A DNA stretch of 64,000 bases from Mucilaginibacter cryoferens (GTDB taxonomy: Bacteria; Bacteroidota; Bacteroidia; Sphingobacteriales; Sphingobacteriaceae), in assembly GCF_014205845.1 (NCBI RefSeq), contig NZ_JACHCR010000011.1:62001-126000 (forward strand), in the 5' to 3' direction. This document shows positions 1 to 8,470 of this stretch, piece after piece. A program made the position numbers and the translations under genes. Position 1 is the first letter of the stretch, and each line of letters begins with the position of its first letter. Under the pieces are notes generated by a model, which saw only the letters and a list, made by a program, of their open reading frames with translations, was not told the DNA's origin and did no database searches.

Positions 1-2
1 AT

Positions 3-530
3 TATAGGAACAAATATTTCTATCCGGAGGTGTACGATAGCTACATTTTAATGGTAGAAGCTAAATCTACCATTGGATTATGTAAAAATACTTCAATCGA
101 ACTTTCTGCACTCCTGAAGCTTGTTGGATTTGGGGAGATGATGTTTTTGGGGGACACCACTTCACCATGGCTGTTAAAGGAGCATTATTACAAGCCGGTT
201 AAGGAAGCGTTGGCCTATTTAGGGGAGCACAAATTGAGCAAAAGTTTTAATGGAGCGCTCTGCGTTGATGAAGTAGATTTGCCAGAATTTTTGAAACATG
301 TTTTTTGGCTGGTTAGATGTAACGGTGTGGTGTTTATGCCTCATTTTACAAATAAAGATTTTAGTGCCATGATTTATATATGTCAGTATGGGAACATTCA
401 TTTTTCAACTTTAAATAAAGTTACCGACGATTTGTTTAATGAGGTGATAGCCAACACAAAGTTGATTTTTTTCGATGGCAAAAAATGTGCTTCTTATAAA
501 GTACCGCATCGGGTAGCAACCAGAACATAG
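3..530 (+). CDS. Hypothetical protein, 5' end cut by the window edge
   Basis: The reading frame is open right back to base 3 (codons for YRNKYFYPEV precede the first possible GTG at 30), so the gene most likely starts before the window and only its C-terminal 175 or so residues are visible. The GTG at 30 is a poor start because it sits directly on the GGAGG-like bases. I recognise no domain. There is no signal peptide or clear membrane helix in the visible part, and it contains scattered cysteines. The region looks more AT-rich than the genes that follow, which would fit an accessory gene, but I have not measured this. Confidence 0.6.
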   Translation, partial: YRNKYFYPEVYDSYILMVEAKSTIGLCKNTSIELSALLKLVGFGEMMFLGDTTSPWLLKEHYYKPVKEALAYLGEHKLSKSFNGALCVDEVDLPEFLKHVFWLVRCNGVVFMPHFTNKDFSAMIYICQYGNIHFSTLNKVTDDLFNEVIANTKLIFFDGKKCASYKVPHRVATRT

Positions 531-676
531 AATCATGGGGGGCATAGTAAGCTTGGGGGGATTGCAGTTGTTAAAATGTAGTAATGGGGAAAGTAATCGG
601 GTGTTTGTAATACGAGTGGTAAGATAAGCACCGTTCATTTTAGGCACTTTTATATCCTGCGAAACGAATTTATCGC

Positions 677-684
677 TATATTTG
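677..684 (+). promoter_or_regulatory. Possible Bacteroidota -7 box TATATTTG
   Basis: TATATTTG matches the Bacteroidota -7 consensus TAnnTTTG and lies 12 nt before the ATG of the small membrane protein at 697. No good TTG was found 19-20 bp upstream, so only half the promoter is supported. Confidence 0.35.
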
Positions 685-696
685 TAGTATCGGACA

Positions 697-879
697 ATGG
701 AGTATATTGTACTAATTGTAGCGATAGTTTTATTGGGGTTGGCTTATAGGTTCAACAGAAAATTTCACAAGCTTCCGGACTCGGGCCGCGTCGCCGATTT
801 AATATCTGCAGATCTGCGCGCTAAACTATTCATTGTATTGGCAGTGCTTACTTTGGCCCTTTTGTTTAGCACTTTTTAG
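697..879 (+). CDS. Small two-helix membrane protein, unknown function
   Basis: A 60-residue protein with a hydrophobic N-terminal segment (about residues 3-18), a short polar, basic loop and a second hydrophobic segment (about 43-59). This predicts a hairpin with two transmembrane helices. It has a TATATTTG box just upstream and stands alone between the partial gene and tex. I recognise no family. The clean hydrophobic-polar-hydrophobic pattern makes a chance ORF less likely, but a gene this short stays uncertain. Confidence 0.55.
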   Translation: MEYIVLIVAIVLLGLAYRFNRKFHKLPDSGRVADLISADLRAKLFIVLAVLTLALLFSTF

Positions 880-1094
880 GTACAATGCGTGATGGAAAAA
901 AACAAGTAAAGAGAAAGGGTTGGGGTTTCGAATCAAATGGCCGTTTGTTCTATATAATTCTCCTGATTTTCTCCTGATTTTCGTTACTTTGTCTATCCTT
1001 ATTCCCAAAATCCTTGTTCCTGATCCCAATTGTTAACAATCTTTTTTTGAATTGTAAGGCTATTCCCCCAACTTCGCAGTCCGAAATTTGATGT

Positions 1095-3362
1095 ATGATA
1101 TCTCATTCTAAAAAAATAGCTGCAGAGCTTTCTATTTCCGAAAAACAAGTAACGGCTACCTTAGCTTTGCTTGATGAGGGCGCAACCGTTCCGTTTATTT
1201 CCCGTTACCGTAAAGAGGTTACAGGCACGCTTGATGAAGTACAGGTGGCCGAGATTCGCGACAGAGCGCAACAGCTGCGCGATCTGGATAAACGCCGCGA
1301 GGCTATCCTTAAGTCGCTTACCGATATGGGCAAATTAACACCCGAACTGGAAAAGCAGATAAACGAAGCCGAAACTATGGTTTTGCTGGAAGATATATAC
1401 CTGCCCTACCGCCCCAAACGTAAAACCCGCGCCACTACAGCCCGCGAAAAAGGACTGCAGCCACTGGCCGAGTTACTATTGGAACAACGCAAGGCCGATT
1501 TGCAAACCGAGGCCGCTACATTTATTGATGCCGAAAAAGGTGTTAATAGTATTGAAGAAGCGTTGGCCGGCGCAAGAGATATTATTGCCGAAACCATTAG
1601 CGAAAATGCCGAAGTACGTACCCGGGTTAGAGAGCTGTTTGTAGAGAAGGGGACTTTCCAGTCGAGAGTTGTTGAGGGCAAGGAGCAGGAGGGTATTAAA
1701 TATAAAGATTACTTTGATTGGACCGAGCCGGTAAAATCGGCCCCATCGCACCGGATACTGGCTATGCGCCGCGGCGAAAAGGAAGAGATACTTTGGCTGG
1801 ATATTAAACCTGTTGAGGAAGAAGCCATAGCAGTACTGGAAGATAGTTTTGTAAAAGCCAGCAACCCATCTGCCGATCAGGTAAAGCAGGCCATTGCCGA
1901 TGGCTACAAACGCCTGCTTAAACCATCTATGGAAACAGAGGTGCGTTTACTTACCAAAAAGAAAGCCGATGAAGAAGCCATTCGCGTATTTGCCGAAAAC
2001 GCCCGCCAATTGCTATTGAGTGCGCCGCTTGGGCAGAAAAGGGTTATGGCTATTGATCCGGGTTTCCGTACCGGCTGTAAACTGGTTTGTTTGGATGAGC
2101 AGGGAAAACTATTAGAGAACACGGCTATTTATCCACATACGGGTGCAGGCCAGGCCAGGGAAGCCGAGAAAACGGTTCAGCACCTTTTTCAAAAATATAA
2201 TATTGAAGCTATTGCCATAGGCAATGGTACAGCAGGGCGCGAAACAGAGCTTTTTGTGCGCAACCTTAATTTGCCGGGTGTAACTATTGTAATGGTGAAC
2301 GAAAGCGGAGCATCTATCTACTCGGCATCTGATGTGGCGAGGGAGGAGTTTCCGGATAAGGATATTACTGTAAGGGGAGCTGTATCTATTGGCAGAAGAT
2401 TGATGGACCCATTGGCCGAGTTGGTAAAGATCGACCCAAAATCGATAGGGGTTGGTCAGTATCAGCACGATGTGGATCAAAATAAACTGCAAACCTCATT
2501 GGATGATACCGTAATGAGTTGCGTAAACGCCGTTGGGGTAGAGTTGAATACGGCATCTAAACAGATCCTGGCCTATGTATCGGGCCTTGGGCCGCAGCTG
2601 GCACAAAATATTGTGGATTACCGCGATCAGAACGGGGCCTTTAAACAGCGGTCGCAATTAAAAAAAGTACCTCGTTTGGGCGATAAGGCATTTGAACAGG
2701 CGGCCGGTTTCCTTCGTATTCATCATGCCGAAAATCCATTGGATTCGAGTGCGGTACACCCCGAGCGTTACAGTTTGCTGGAGCAAATTGCCAAAGATAT
2801 GAAGTGCACGGTGAAAGATCTGATGGGGGATGCCACTTTACGCAGAAGCATCCCACTACAAAAATATACTTCAGAAACGGTAGGCTTACCAACCTTAAAC
2901 GATATTATGGCCGAACTGGCCAAGCCAGGCCGCGACCCGCGCGAGCAGTTTGAGGCCTTTAGTTTTACCGATGGTGTAAATGCCATTGGCGATCTGAAAG
3001 TGGGTATGAAACTACCCGGCATAGTTACCAATATTACCGCCTTTGGCGCTTTTGTTGATATTGGCGTTCACCAGGATGGTTTGGTACACCTGAGCCAGAT
3101 CACCAACCGTTTTATAAAAGACCCTAACGAGGTGCTTAAAGTACATCAAAAGGTAGAGGTTACCGTTACCGAGGTTGATGTTAACCGTAAGCGCATCGCC
3201 TTATCTATGAAAGAGAACGATAAAAGCAGCCCGGCCGAAAGAAGAAGTGACGACCGCAGGCCTGCAGCCAATAAACCAGCCTTTAACAACAAAAGGCAGG
3301 AGCAGGCGCCCGAAACAGATATCGCCATAAAACTGGCCGCCCTGAAAAATAAATTTAAATAA
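1095..3362 (+). CDS. tex: Tex family RNA-binding transcription accessory protein
   Basis: 755 residues, the usual length for Tex. An N-terminal Tex helical region is followed by the YqgF/RNase H-like core (around residue 318, MAIDPGFRTGCK), the helix-hairpin-helix region (around 497, LGPQLAQNIVDYR) and a C-terminal S1 RNA-binding domain (about 637-710, with FGAFVDIG and GLVHLSQI). The last 45 residues are a charged, probably disordered tail. Tex is a nucleic-acid-binding protein of bacterial transcription and RNA metabolism whose precise role is still poorly defined. The gene stands alone, with a 216-bp AT-rich gap before it. The ATG at 1091 is out of frame, so 1095 is the first usable start. 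Confidence 0.96.
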   Translation: MISHSKKIAAELSISEKQVTATLALLDEGATVPFISRYRKEVTGTLDEVQVAEIRDRAQQLRDLDKRREAILKSLTDMGKLTPELEKQINEAETMVLLEDIYLPYRPKRKTRATTAREKGLQPLAELLLEQRKADLQTEAATFIDAEKGVNSIEEALAGARDIIAETISENAEVRTRVRELFVEKGTFQSRVVEGKEQEGIKYKDYFDWTEPVKSAPSHRILAMRRGEKEEILWLDIKPVEEEAIAVLEDSFVKASNPSADQVKQAIADGYKRLLKPSMETEVRLLTKKKADEEAIRVFAENARQLLLSAPLGQKRVMAIDPGFRTGCKLVCLDEQGKLLENTAIYPHTGAGQAREAEKTVQHLFQKYNIEAIAIGNGTAGRETELFVRNLNLPGVTIVMVNESGASIYSASDVAREEFPDKDITVRGAVSIGRRLMDPLAELVKIDPKSIGVGQYQHDVDQNKLQTSLDDTVMSCVNAVGVELNTASKQILAYVSGLGPQLAQNIVDYRDQNGAFKQRSQLKKVPRLGDKAFEQAAGFLRIHHAENPLDSSAVHPERYSLLEQIAKDMKCTVKDLMGDATLRRSIPLQKYTSETVGLPTLNDIMAELAKPGRDPREQFEAFSFTDGVNAIGDLKVGMKLPGIVTNITAFGAFVDIGVHQDGLVHLSQITNRFIKDPNEVLKVHQKVEVTVTEVDVNRKRIALSMKENDKSSPAERRSDDRRPAANKPAFNNKRQEQAPETDIAIKLAALKNKFK

Positions 3363-3534
3363 GCTGCATTTTAGGCTCACGTAACTGCCCGCTAAACCGC
3401 AATTATGTGAGCCAAAGAACCGGTAGTGCTGATTACCAGTATTGTAACAATCATCCCATCAAAAAAAAATCTGCAAGGCAGCATATCTGAAATCTGCACA
3501 TTTATTGCATATTCGCAAAAACTAATATTGAACG

Positions 3535-3969
3535 ATGAAACAAGGGCTTAAAATTGCAATAGGTGCCGACCACGCCGGATTTGATTATAAACAAGCGCTA
3601 TCTGCCGATATTCCGGCTGATCAGTTAAAAGACTTCGGAACCTATTCCAATGCATCCGTTGATTACCCTGATTTTGCTCACCCTGTTGCCCTTGCTGTTG
3701 AAAGCGGCGAATGCGATCTGGGCATCTTGGTTTGCGGCAGCGCCAATGGTGTAGCCATTACTGCCAACAAACACCAGGGCGTTCGCGCTGCTATTTGCTG
3801 GAACGAAGAACTTGCCGTACTGGCCCGCAGCCACAACAACGCCAACATTGTTTGTATCCCGGCCCGTTTCATCAGTATTGATGAAGCAAAGAAAATTGTA
3901 AATGCTTTTTTTACCACCGATTTTGAAGGCGGAAGGCATGCTACAAGGGTTGGAAAAATGACTTGCTGA
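3535..3969 (+). CDS. rpiB: Ribose-5-phosphate isomerase B
   Basis: 144 residues, full length for the RpiB/LacAB family. It has the N-terminal GADHAGF substrate-binding motif, the catalytic-cysteine region ILVCGSANGVAI, and AAICWNEELAVLARSHNNAN followed by IPARFIS, which is typical of the family. The enzyme interconverts ribose-5-phosphate and ribulose-5-phosphate in the non-oxidative pentose phosphate pathway in the cytosol. The gene is monocistronic. A low-complexity stretch rich in GGAGCAAGG and GGACAAAGG follows the stop. Confidence 0.95.
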   Translation: MKQGLKIAIGADHAGFDYKQALSADIPADQLKDFGTYSNASVDYPDFAHPVALAVESGECDLGILVCGSANGVAITANKHQGVRAAICWNEELAVLARSHNNANIVCIPARFISIDEAKKIVNAFFTTDFEGGRHATRVGKMTC

Positions 3970-4022
3970 TTTTTGGAGCAAGGTTTTTTTGGACAAAGGA
4001 GCAAGGACTTTTGGATAAAGGA
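3970..4022. repeat. Low-complexity repeat of GGA(g)CAAGG type units
   Basis: Directly after rpiB lie TTTTTGGAGCAAGG, TTTTTTTGGACAAAGG, AGCAAGGACTTTTGG and ATAAAGGATC. The same TTTTTGGAGCAAGG string begins the gap after batE at 33729. This looks like an intergenic simple repeat, not a gene. Confidence 0.6.
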
Positions 4023-4124
4023 TCAATGCCGTGAAACTCGGTAATGGGCAATTTACCCTTTTTGCAGCTGTCTTGATACCTGATACTTACTACTAAAAAG
4101 AAACTGACTTATTAATTATCATAA

Positions 4125-5663
4125 ATGAAAAAAATCACACTAATGGCGTTTACTGCTGCCATGGCGGTAAATGCCTGTGCGCAGCAAAACCCCATTGCTT
4201 TAAAGTATGGGCAGCTTATTAGCGCCGAGGATGCCAAAAGGCATTTGAGTATTTTGGCTTCAGACGCGTTTGAAGGCCGTGAAACAGGCAAACCGGGTGC
4301 CGAAATGGCCGCCAAATACATAGCCGGCGAGTTTAAAAAGCTGGGACTGGAAGCACCTGTAAAAGGATCGTACTTTTTTGATGTGCCGCTGGTGCAAAAC
4401 GTGTTAAAAGTAAGCACATTTACGGTTAACGGTAAAGCGTTTACCCTGGGGCAGGATTTTTTCCCTAACGGAACCATACCCGATAATAATATTAAAGCAG
4501 GTGATGTTGTATTTGTTGGCTTTGGTACCGAAAGCGAATTAGGTACTACCGATTTGACAGGTAAAGTTGTACTGTGGATAAATGAGGATAAACCGGAGGC
4601 GGGTAAAACAGCAAATACCGCTGTACGTATGAGCACAGCACGTTTACAGGTATTAAAAAACCTGCAAAGTAAAAATCCTTCGGTTATTTTAGCGGCCAAT
4701 GGCGATCTGTCTAACCTGCTTAAGCGTTTTGGTAAAAGCATAACCAGCCCGCGTTTAACTATTAAAGAAGATGCTACCGCTCCTAAAACTGCCGGCGTAT
4801 TTCACATAACTACCGATATTGCCAATGAGTTGGTAAAAGCAACCGGAAAAACTTATGCCGATTTAAAAGCGGCAGCCGAAACTACCCCGGTTGTAACCTC
4901 AAAGGTTGATTTTGTTGCCAATTATGCCAACGAACATACCGATGTTAAAGCGGTTGATGTGGTAGGCTTTATGCCGGGTACCGATCTGAAAGATGAGGTG
5001 TTGGTGTTTTCGGCCCATTATGATCACCTGGGTTTAAACCCCGATGGTAAAGATAAAGTGTATAACGGAGCCGATGATGACGGCTCTGGTACTACCGGTA
5101 TTTTGGAAATTGCCCGTGCTTTTTCGAAGGCGAAGAAAGATGGCCATGGTCCGCGCCGCAGCATTTTGTTTTTAGGTAACGTAGGTGAAGAAAAAGGCCT
5201 TTTAGGTTCTGAGTACTATACCGACCATCCTATATATCCAATGGCTAATACCATTACCGATCTTAACATAGATATGATTGGCCGGGTTGGTGAAGAGTAC
5301 GTTGGTAAGCCCGATTCTGCAAATTACGTGTACCCTATCGGTTCGGCCATGTTGAGCAAAGAGCTACATGAAATTGGCGAAAAAGCAAATGATACTTACA
5401 CTCATCTAAAGCTTGATTACAAGTACGATGACCCTAATGATCCGAACCGTTTTTATTACCGTAGCGATCATTACAACTTTGCCAAACACGGCGTGCCTAT
5501 CATCTTCTATTTTAACGGCGTACATGCCGATTATCACCAGGTAACAGATGAGGTGAGCAAAATTAACTTCCCCTTATTGGCAAAACGTGCTCAACTGGTA
5601 TTTTACACTGGTTGGGAATTAGCTAACCGCGATAAAAAGCCGGTTGTTGATGGGGCTAAGTAG
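4125..5663 (+). CDS. M28 family metallopeptidase, exported, probable lipoprotein
   Basis: 512 residues. The signal sequence contains VNAC, a plausible lipobox cleaved before Cys18, so the enzyme is probably anchored in a membrane. A protease-associated-like insert lies in the first half. The M28 zinc ligands follow in order: His in SAHYDHLG (about 294), Asp in NGADDDGSGT (about 314), Glu-Glu in VGEEKGLLGSEYY (about 353), Asp in NIDMIGR (about 381) and His in YRSDHYNFAKHG (about 448). Family members are aminopeptidases or carboxypeptidases that release amino acids from peptides. Transcription appears to end at the hairpin at 5723. Confidence 0.93.
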   Translation: MKKITLMAFTAAMAVNACAQQNPIALKYGQLISAEDAKRHLSILASDAFEGRETGKPGAEMAAKYIAGEFKKLGLEAPVKGSYFFDVPLVQNVLKVSTFTVNGKAFTLGQDFFPNGTIPDNNIKAGDVVFVGFGTESELGTTDLTGKVVLWINEDKPEAGKTANTAVRMSTARLQVLKNLQSKNPSVILAANGDLSNLLKRFGKSITSPRLTIKEDATAPKTAGVFHITTDIANELVKATGKTYADLKAAAETTPVVTSKVDFVANYANEHTDVKAVDVVGFMPGTDLKDEVLVFSAHYDHLGLNPDGKDKVYNGADDDGSGTTGILEIARAFSKAKKDGHGPRRSILFLGNVGEEKGLLGSEYYTDHPIYPMANTITDLNIDMIGRVGEEYVGKPDSANYVYPIGSAMLSKELHEIGEKANDTYTHLKLDYKYDDPNDPNRFYYRSDHYNFAKHGVPIIFYFNGVHADYHQVTDEVSKINFPLLAKRAQLVFYTGWELANRDKKPVVDGAK

Positions 5664-5722
5664 TTGATGGGATTAGAACAGAGGAACGGCTGATGAGGTT
5701 GGTCGTTACTGAGAATTAATAT

Positions 5723-5749
5723 AGAGGCGCTTATTGGTGCCTCTTTTTT
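5723..5749 (+). terminator. Rho-independent terminator after the M28 peptidase
   Basis: AGAGGCGC-ttattg-GTGCCTCT forms an 8-bp stem with one G-T pair, directly followed by a run of T. It lies 60 bp after the peptidase stop and points rightward. Confidence 0.8.
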
Positions 5750-5834
5750 GTTTTAAGTCAATAGCTTAACTAAAAATCAACCTAAACAATAGCTCAATAA
5801 CCAACTTCAAACAAAAAAACCTAAATTCGCATAT

Positions 5835-7220
5835 ATGGGAAGCACTGCCGAGGAGTTTTTGGTTGCATCAGAACAAAAGGTATTTGATGCCGATCACCGC
5901 CGTATTATCAATAACAGTATTGATAAGTACAACGCGGCGGCAGCAAGCGGAATATCGCGCATTACCAACCTCGATAATGCCAAAAAGAAGGGGCATGTGA
6001 TTAAGTGGAAAGTGATGGAGAACCTGGATAAGTTTTTACCAGAGTTTGAAGCCAATTTTCAGCGGCGGGGCGGTAAGGTGATCTGGGCCAATGATGCCGA
6101 GGAGGCTAACCGCGAAATTCTAAACATCATTCAGCGTGCAAAGGCCAAAACGGTAGTAAAGTCGAAATCGATGGTTACCGAAGAAATTCACCTTAATGAG
6201 TTTCTGAAAGAGAACAACATCGAATCGTTAGAAACCGACTTGGGCGAATATATTGTACAACTCCTGGGCCAGGCCCCCTATCATATTGTTACCCCGGCTA
6301 TGCACCTTAGTAAAGAGGACATTGCCCGGTTATTTAACCAGCATTTTAACACACCTTTAGATGCTACACCCGAGCAACTGACCCTGAAAGCCAGGGAACT
6401 GCTGCGCGATAAATATTTACAGGCCGATGTAGGCATAACCGGAGCCAATTTTTTATTAGCCGATACCGGCAGTGTTGCCATTAGCGAAAATGAGGGAAAC
6501 GCCCGTTTGTGTACCACGTTTCCGAAGATACATATTGCCGTTGTGGGGATCGAAAAGATAATCCCATCCATAACCGATCTGGATTTGTTTTGGCCCATGT
6601 TATCAACGCATGGTACCGGGCAAAATTTAACAGTTTATAATACCATATTAAATGGTCCGCGCCAGCCTAATGAAACCGATGGGCCTGAAGAAATGTACGT
6701 GGTATTGCTGGATAATGGCCGCACCAACCTGCTTGCCCAAAAAGAGCAGCGCCAGGGCTTGTACTGCATCCGTTGCGGGGCTTGCCTTAATGTGTGCCCG
6801 GTTTACCAAAACGTTGGCGGGCATACGTATAATACTACCTACAGCGGGCCTATAGGTGCTATAATTACCCCGCATACCGATGGCATGGCCGAGTTTAAGC
6901 ACCTGAGCTATGCATCAAGCCTTTGCGGCCGCTGTACCGAGGTTTGCCCGGTTAAAATAGATATCCATAAAATGCTGCTGCTTAACCGCCGCGATGCTAT
7001 TACCGAAAACCTGGTTACTAACAAAGAGCGCTGGGGCTGGGCTATCTGGAAAAAGGGCATGCTGAAACGCAGCATGACCGATTTTTTTGGCGGCAAAATG
7101 AAAAACTTTTTCCTCCGTTTTTTCTTTAAGAATACCTGGGGCCATCTGCGCGAAATGCCGAGCGTTGCCGAAAAATCATTCAGTAAACAGTGGCAGGAAA
7201 AACACCAGGGCGAGGAATAA
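5835..7220 (+). CDS. lutB: LutB-type iron-sulfur lactate utilization protein
   Basis: 461 residues, the usual LutB length. The N-terminal LUD domain is followed by a ferredoxin-like region with two cysteine clusters, CIRCGACLNVCP (about 310) and CGRCTEVCP (about 363), each expected to bind a 4Fe-4S cluster. LutB works with LutA (CCG-domain) and LutC (LUD-domain) in L-lactate oxidation to pyruvate. Neither partner is adjacent: a LutC-like gene lies 38 kb away at 45134, and no lutA is seen in the window. The ATG is preceded by TAAATTCG, a near match to the -7 box. The next gene follows after 12 nt. Confidence 0.92.
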   Translation: MGSTAEEFLVASEQKVFDADHRRIINNSIDKYNAAAASGISRITNLDNAKKKGHVIKWKVMENLDKFLPEFEANFQRRGGKVIWANDAEEANREILNIIQRAKAKTVVKSKSMVTEEIHLNEFLKENNIESLETDLGEYIVQLLGQAPYHIVTPAMHLSKEDIARLFNQHFNTPLDATPEQLTLKARELLRDKYLQADVGITGANFLLADTGSVAISENEGNARLCTTFPKIHIAVVGIEKIIPSITDLDLFWPMLSTHGTGQNLTVYNTILNGPRQPNETDGPEEMYVVLLDNGRTNLLAQKEQRQGLYCIRCGACLNVCPVYQNVGGHTYNTTYSGPIGAIITPHTDGMAEFKHLSYASSLCGRCTEVCPVKIDIHKMLLLNRRDAITENLVTNKERWGWAIWKKGMLKRSMTDFFGGKMKNFFLRFFFKNTWGHLREMPSVAEKSFSKQWQEKHQGEE

Positions 7221-7232
7221 TTTAATACCTAC

Positions 7233-7778
7233 ATGCGAAAAGTAATTTTAAACCTGGCCATGAGCCTTGATGGCTTTATTGAAGGCCCAAACGGCGAATA
7301 CGATTGGTGCTTTGCAGATCAGGATTATGGGGTGACAGATTTTTTAAATCAGGCAGATGCCATTTTCCTGGGTCGTAAAAGTTACGAAACGTTGATGAGC
7401 GCCGGTCCCGAATTATTTGGCGCACTAAAAATGTATGTGTTTAGCGATACGCTAACAGCGGTTGAAGGTAATTCGGAAATCATCGGTAAGGCCAATTTTA
7501 AGCAACGGATAAATGAGATCAGGCATCAGCCAGGCGGCAATATCTGGCTGTTTGGCGGGGCCGAACTGGTTGCCGCTTTTATTACCGAAAAACAGATCAA
7601 CGAGTTTGTGCTCTCTGTTCACCCTGTAATTTTAGGTGCCGGCAAGCCGCTTTTTAATGTTACCAACCGCACCGATCTGATGTTTTTGGGCAGCGAAACA
7701 TTTTCTAGCGGCCTGGTACAGCTCAGGTATACTTTTAAGCCCGAGTTTGATATGAGCATGATAGATTCTGATCTGTAG
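7233..7778 (+). CDS. Dihydrofolate reductase family (RibD C-terminal-like) protein
   Basis: 181 residues starting with MRKVILNLAMSLDGFIEGPNG, the signature N-terminus of the RibD_C/DHFR-like reductase fold. GRKSYETLM, GGNIWLFGGAELV and HPVILGAGKPLF are typical NADPH-site and core motifs. These are stand-alone cytosolic reductases of uncertain substrate, often annotated YyaP/YwjB-like. It starts 12 nt after lutB and may be co-transcribed with it, but a shared pathway is not evident. It converges on the HAD gene, with only 12 bp between the stops. Confidence 0.88.
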   Translation: MRKVILNLAMSLDGFIEGPNGEYDWCFADQDYGVTDFLNQADAIFLGRKSYETLMSAGPELFGALKMYVFSDTLTAVEGNSEIIGKANFKQRINEIRHQPGGNIWLFGGAELVAAFITEKQINEFVLSVHPVILGAGKPLFNVTNRTDLMFLGSETFSSGLVQLRYTFKPEFDMSMIDSDL

Positions 7779-7790
7779 GATAAATCAAAT

Positions 7791-8396
7791 CTATAAAATA
7801 CCTAACTCGTGCAGTTCTGTCGATAGTTGCTCTTCCGATTTAAAGTGGATGGTTTTAATCCCCATTTTTTCGGATGCCAAAACATTGCGATGGTTATCAT
7901 CAATAAACAAAGCTTCGGTTGGGTTAACATTATACCTATCCAGTAATATCTGGTAAAACGCAGGTGTGGGTTTGCGCATTTTTTCGGCACCCGATACTAC
8001 AATGCCATCAAACCAGTCTAAAAAATCAAAATGCGCAACAGCAAAAGGGAATGTTTCTGCCGACCAATTGGTAAGCGCGTATATCTTATACTTATTGCTT
8101 GCCTTTAACTGCCTTAGTATTTCTACCGTGCCATGGAAAGGCTCGCCCAGCATCTCAATCCAACGGCCATAAAACGCCCGGATATTGGCCTCATGTTCGG
8201 GAAATTGGGCAATCAGCAATTCGGTACCTTCCAGTAACGAACGGCCCGCATCCTGCTCCTCATTCCAATCGGAGGTACAAACCGTTTCCAGAAAATTTAT
8301 CATCTCCTGCTCATCATCAAAAATGGTGCGGTACACATAATGCGGGTTCCAGTCGATCAAAACCGCGCCAAGGTCGAATATTATAGTGTTTATCAT
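7791..8396 (-). CDS. HAD family hydrolase (class IA phosphatase-like)
   Basis: 201 residues. Motif I is IIFDLGAVLIDWNP with the nucleophile Asp at about residue 8, motif II is YALTNWS, the RKP lysine (KMRKPTPAFY) follows, and motif III is FIDDNHRNV. The alpha-helical cap lies between motifs I and II, as in subclass IA. It resembles the YihX/haloacid-dehalogenase-like phosphatases, where the second Asp of DxD is replaced by Gly. The substrate cannot be told from sequence; a sugar phosphate or nucleotide is likely. Confidence 0.9.
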   Translation of the reverse strand: MINTIIFDLGAVLIDWNPHYVYRTIFDDEQEMINFLETVCTSDWNEEQDAGRSLLEGTELLIAQFPEHEANIRAFYGRWIEMLGEPFHGTVEILRQLKASNKYKIYALTNWSAETFPFAVAHFDFLDWFDGIVVSGAEKMRKPTPAFYQILLDRYNVNPTEALFIDDNHRNVLASEKMGIKTIHFKSEEQLSTELHELGIL

Positions 8397-8470
8397 ATCG
8401 GGTTAAAGCTACCTGCAAATAAACGTTTTAAAGTTTATTTGTTTGAAGTAGATTTGAAATAAGGAGTTTG

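Noticed and set aside
2112..2492. 126-residue minus-strand frame inside tex
   Set aside because: Antisense of a strongly conserved coding region; no start signal or recognisable product.
3625..4026. Minus-strand frames of 108-133 residues opposite rpiB
   Set aside because: rpiB is complete with active-site motifs; the antisense frames have no family features.
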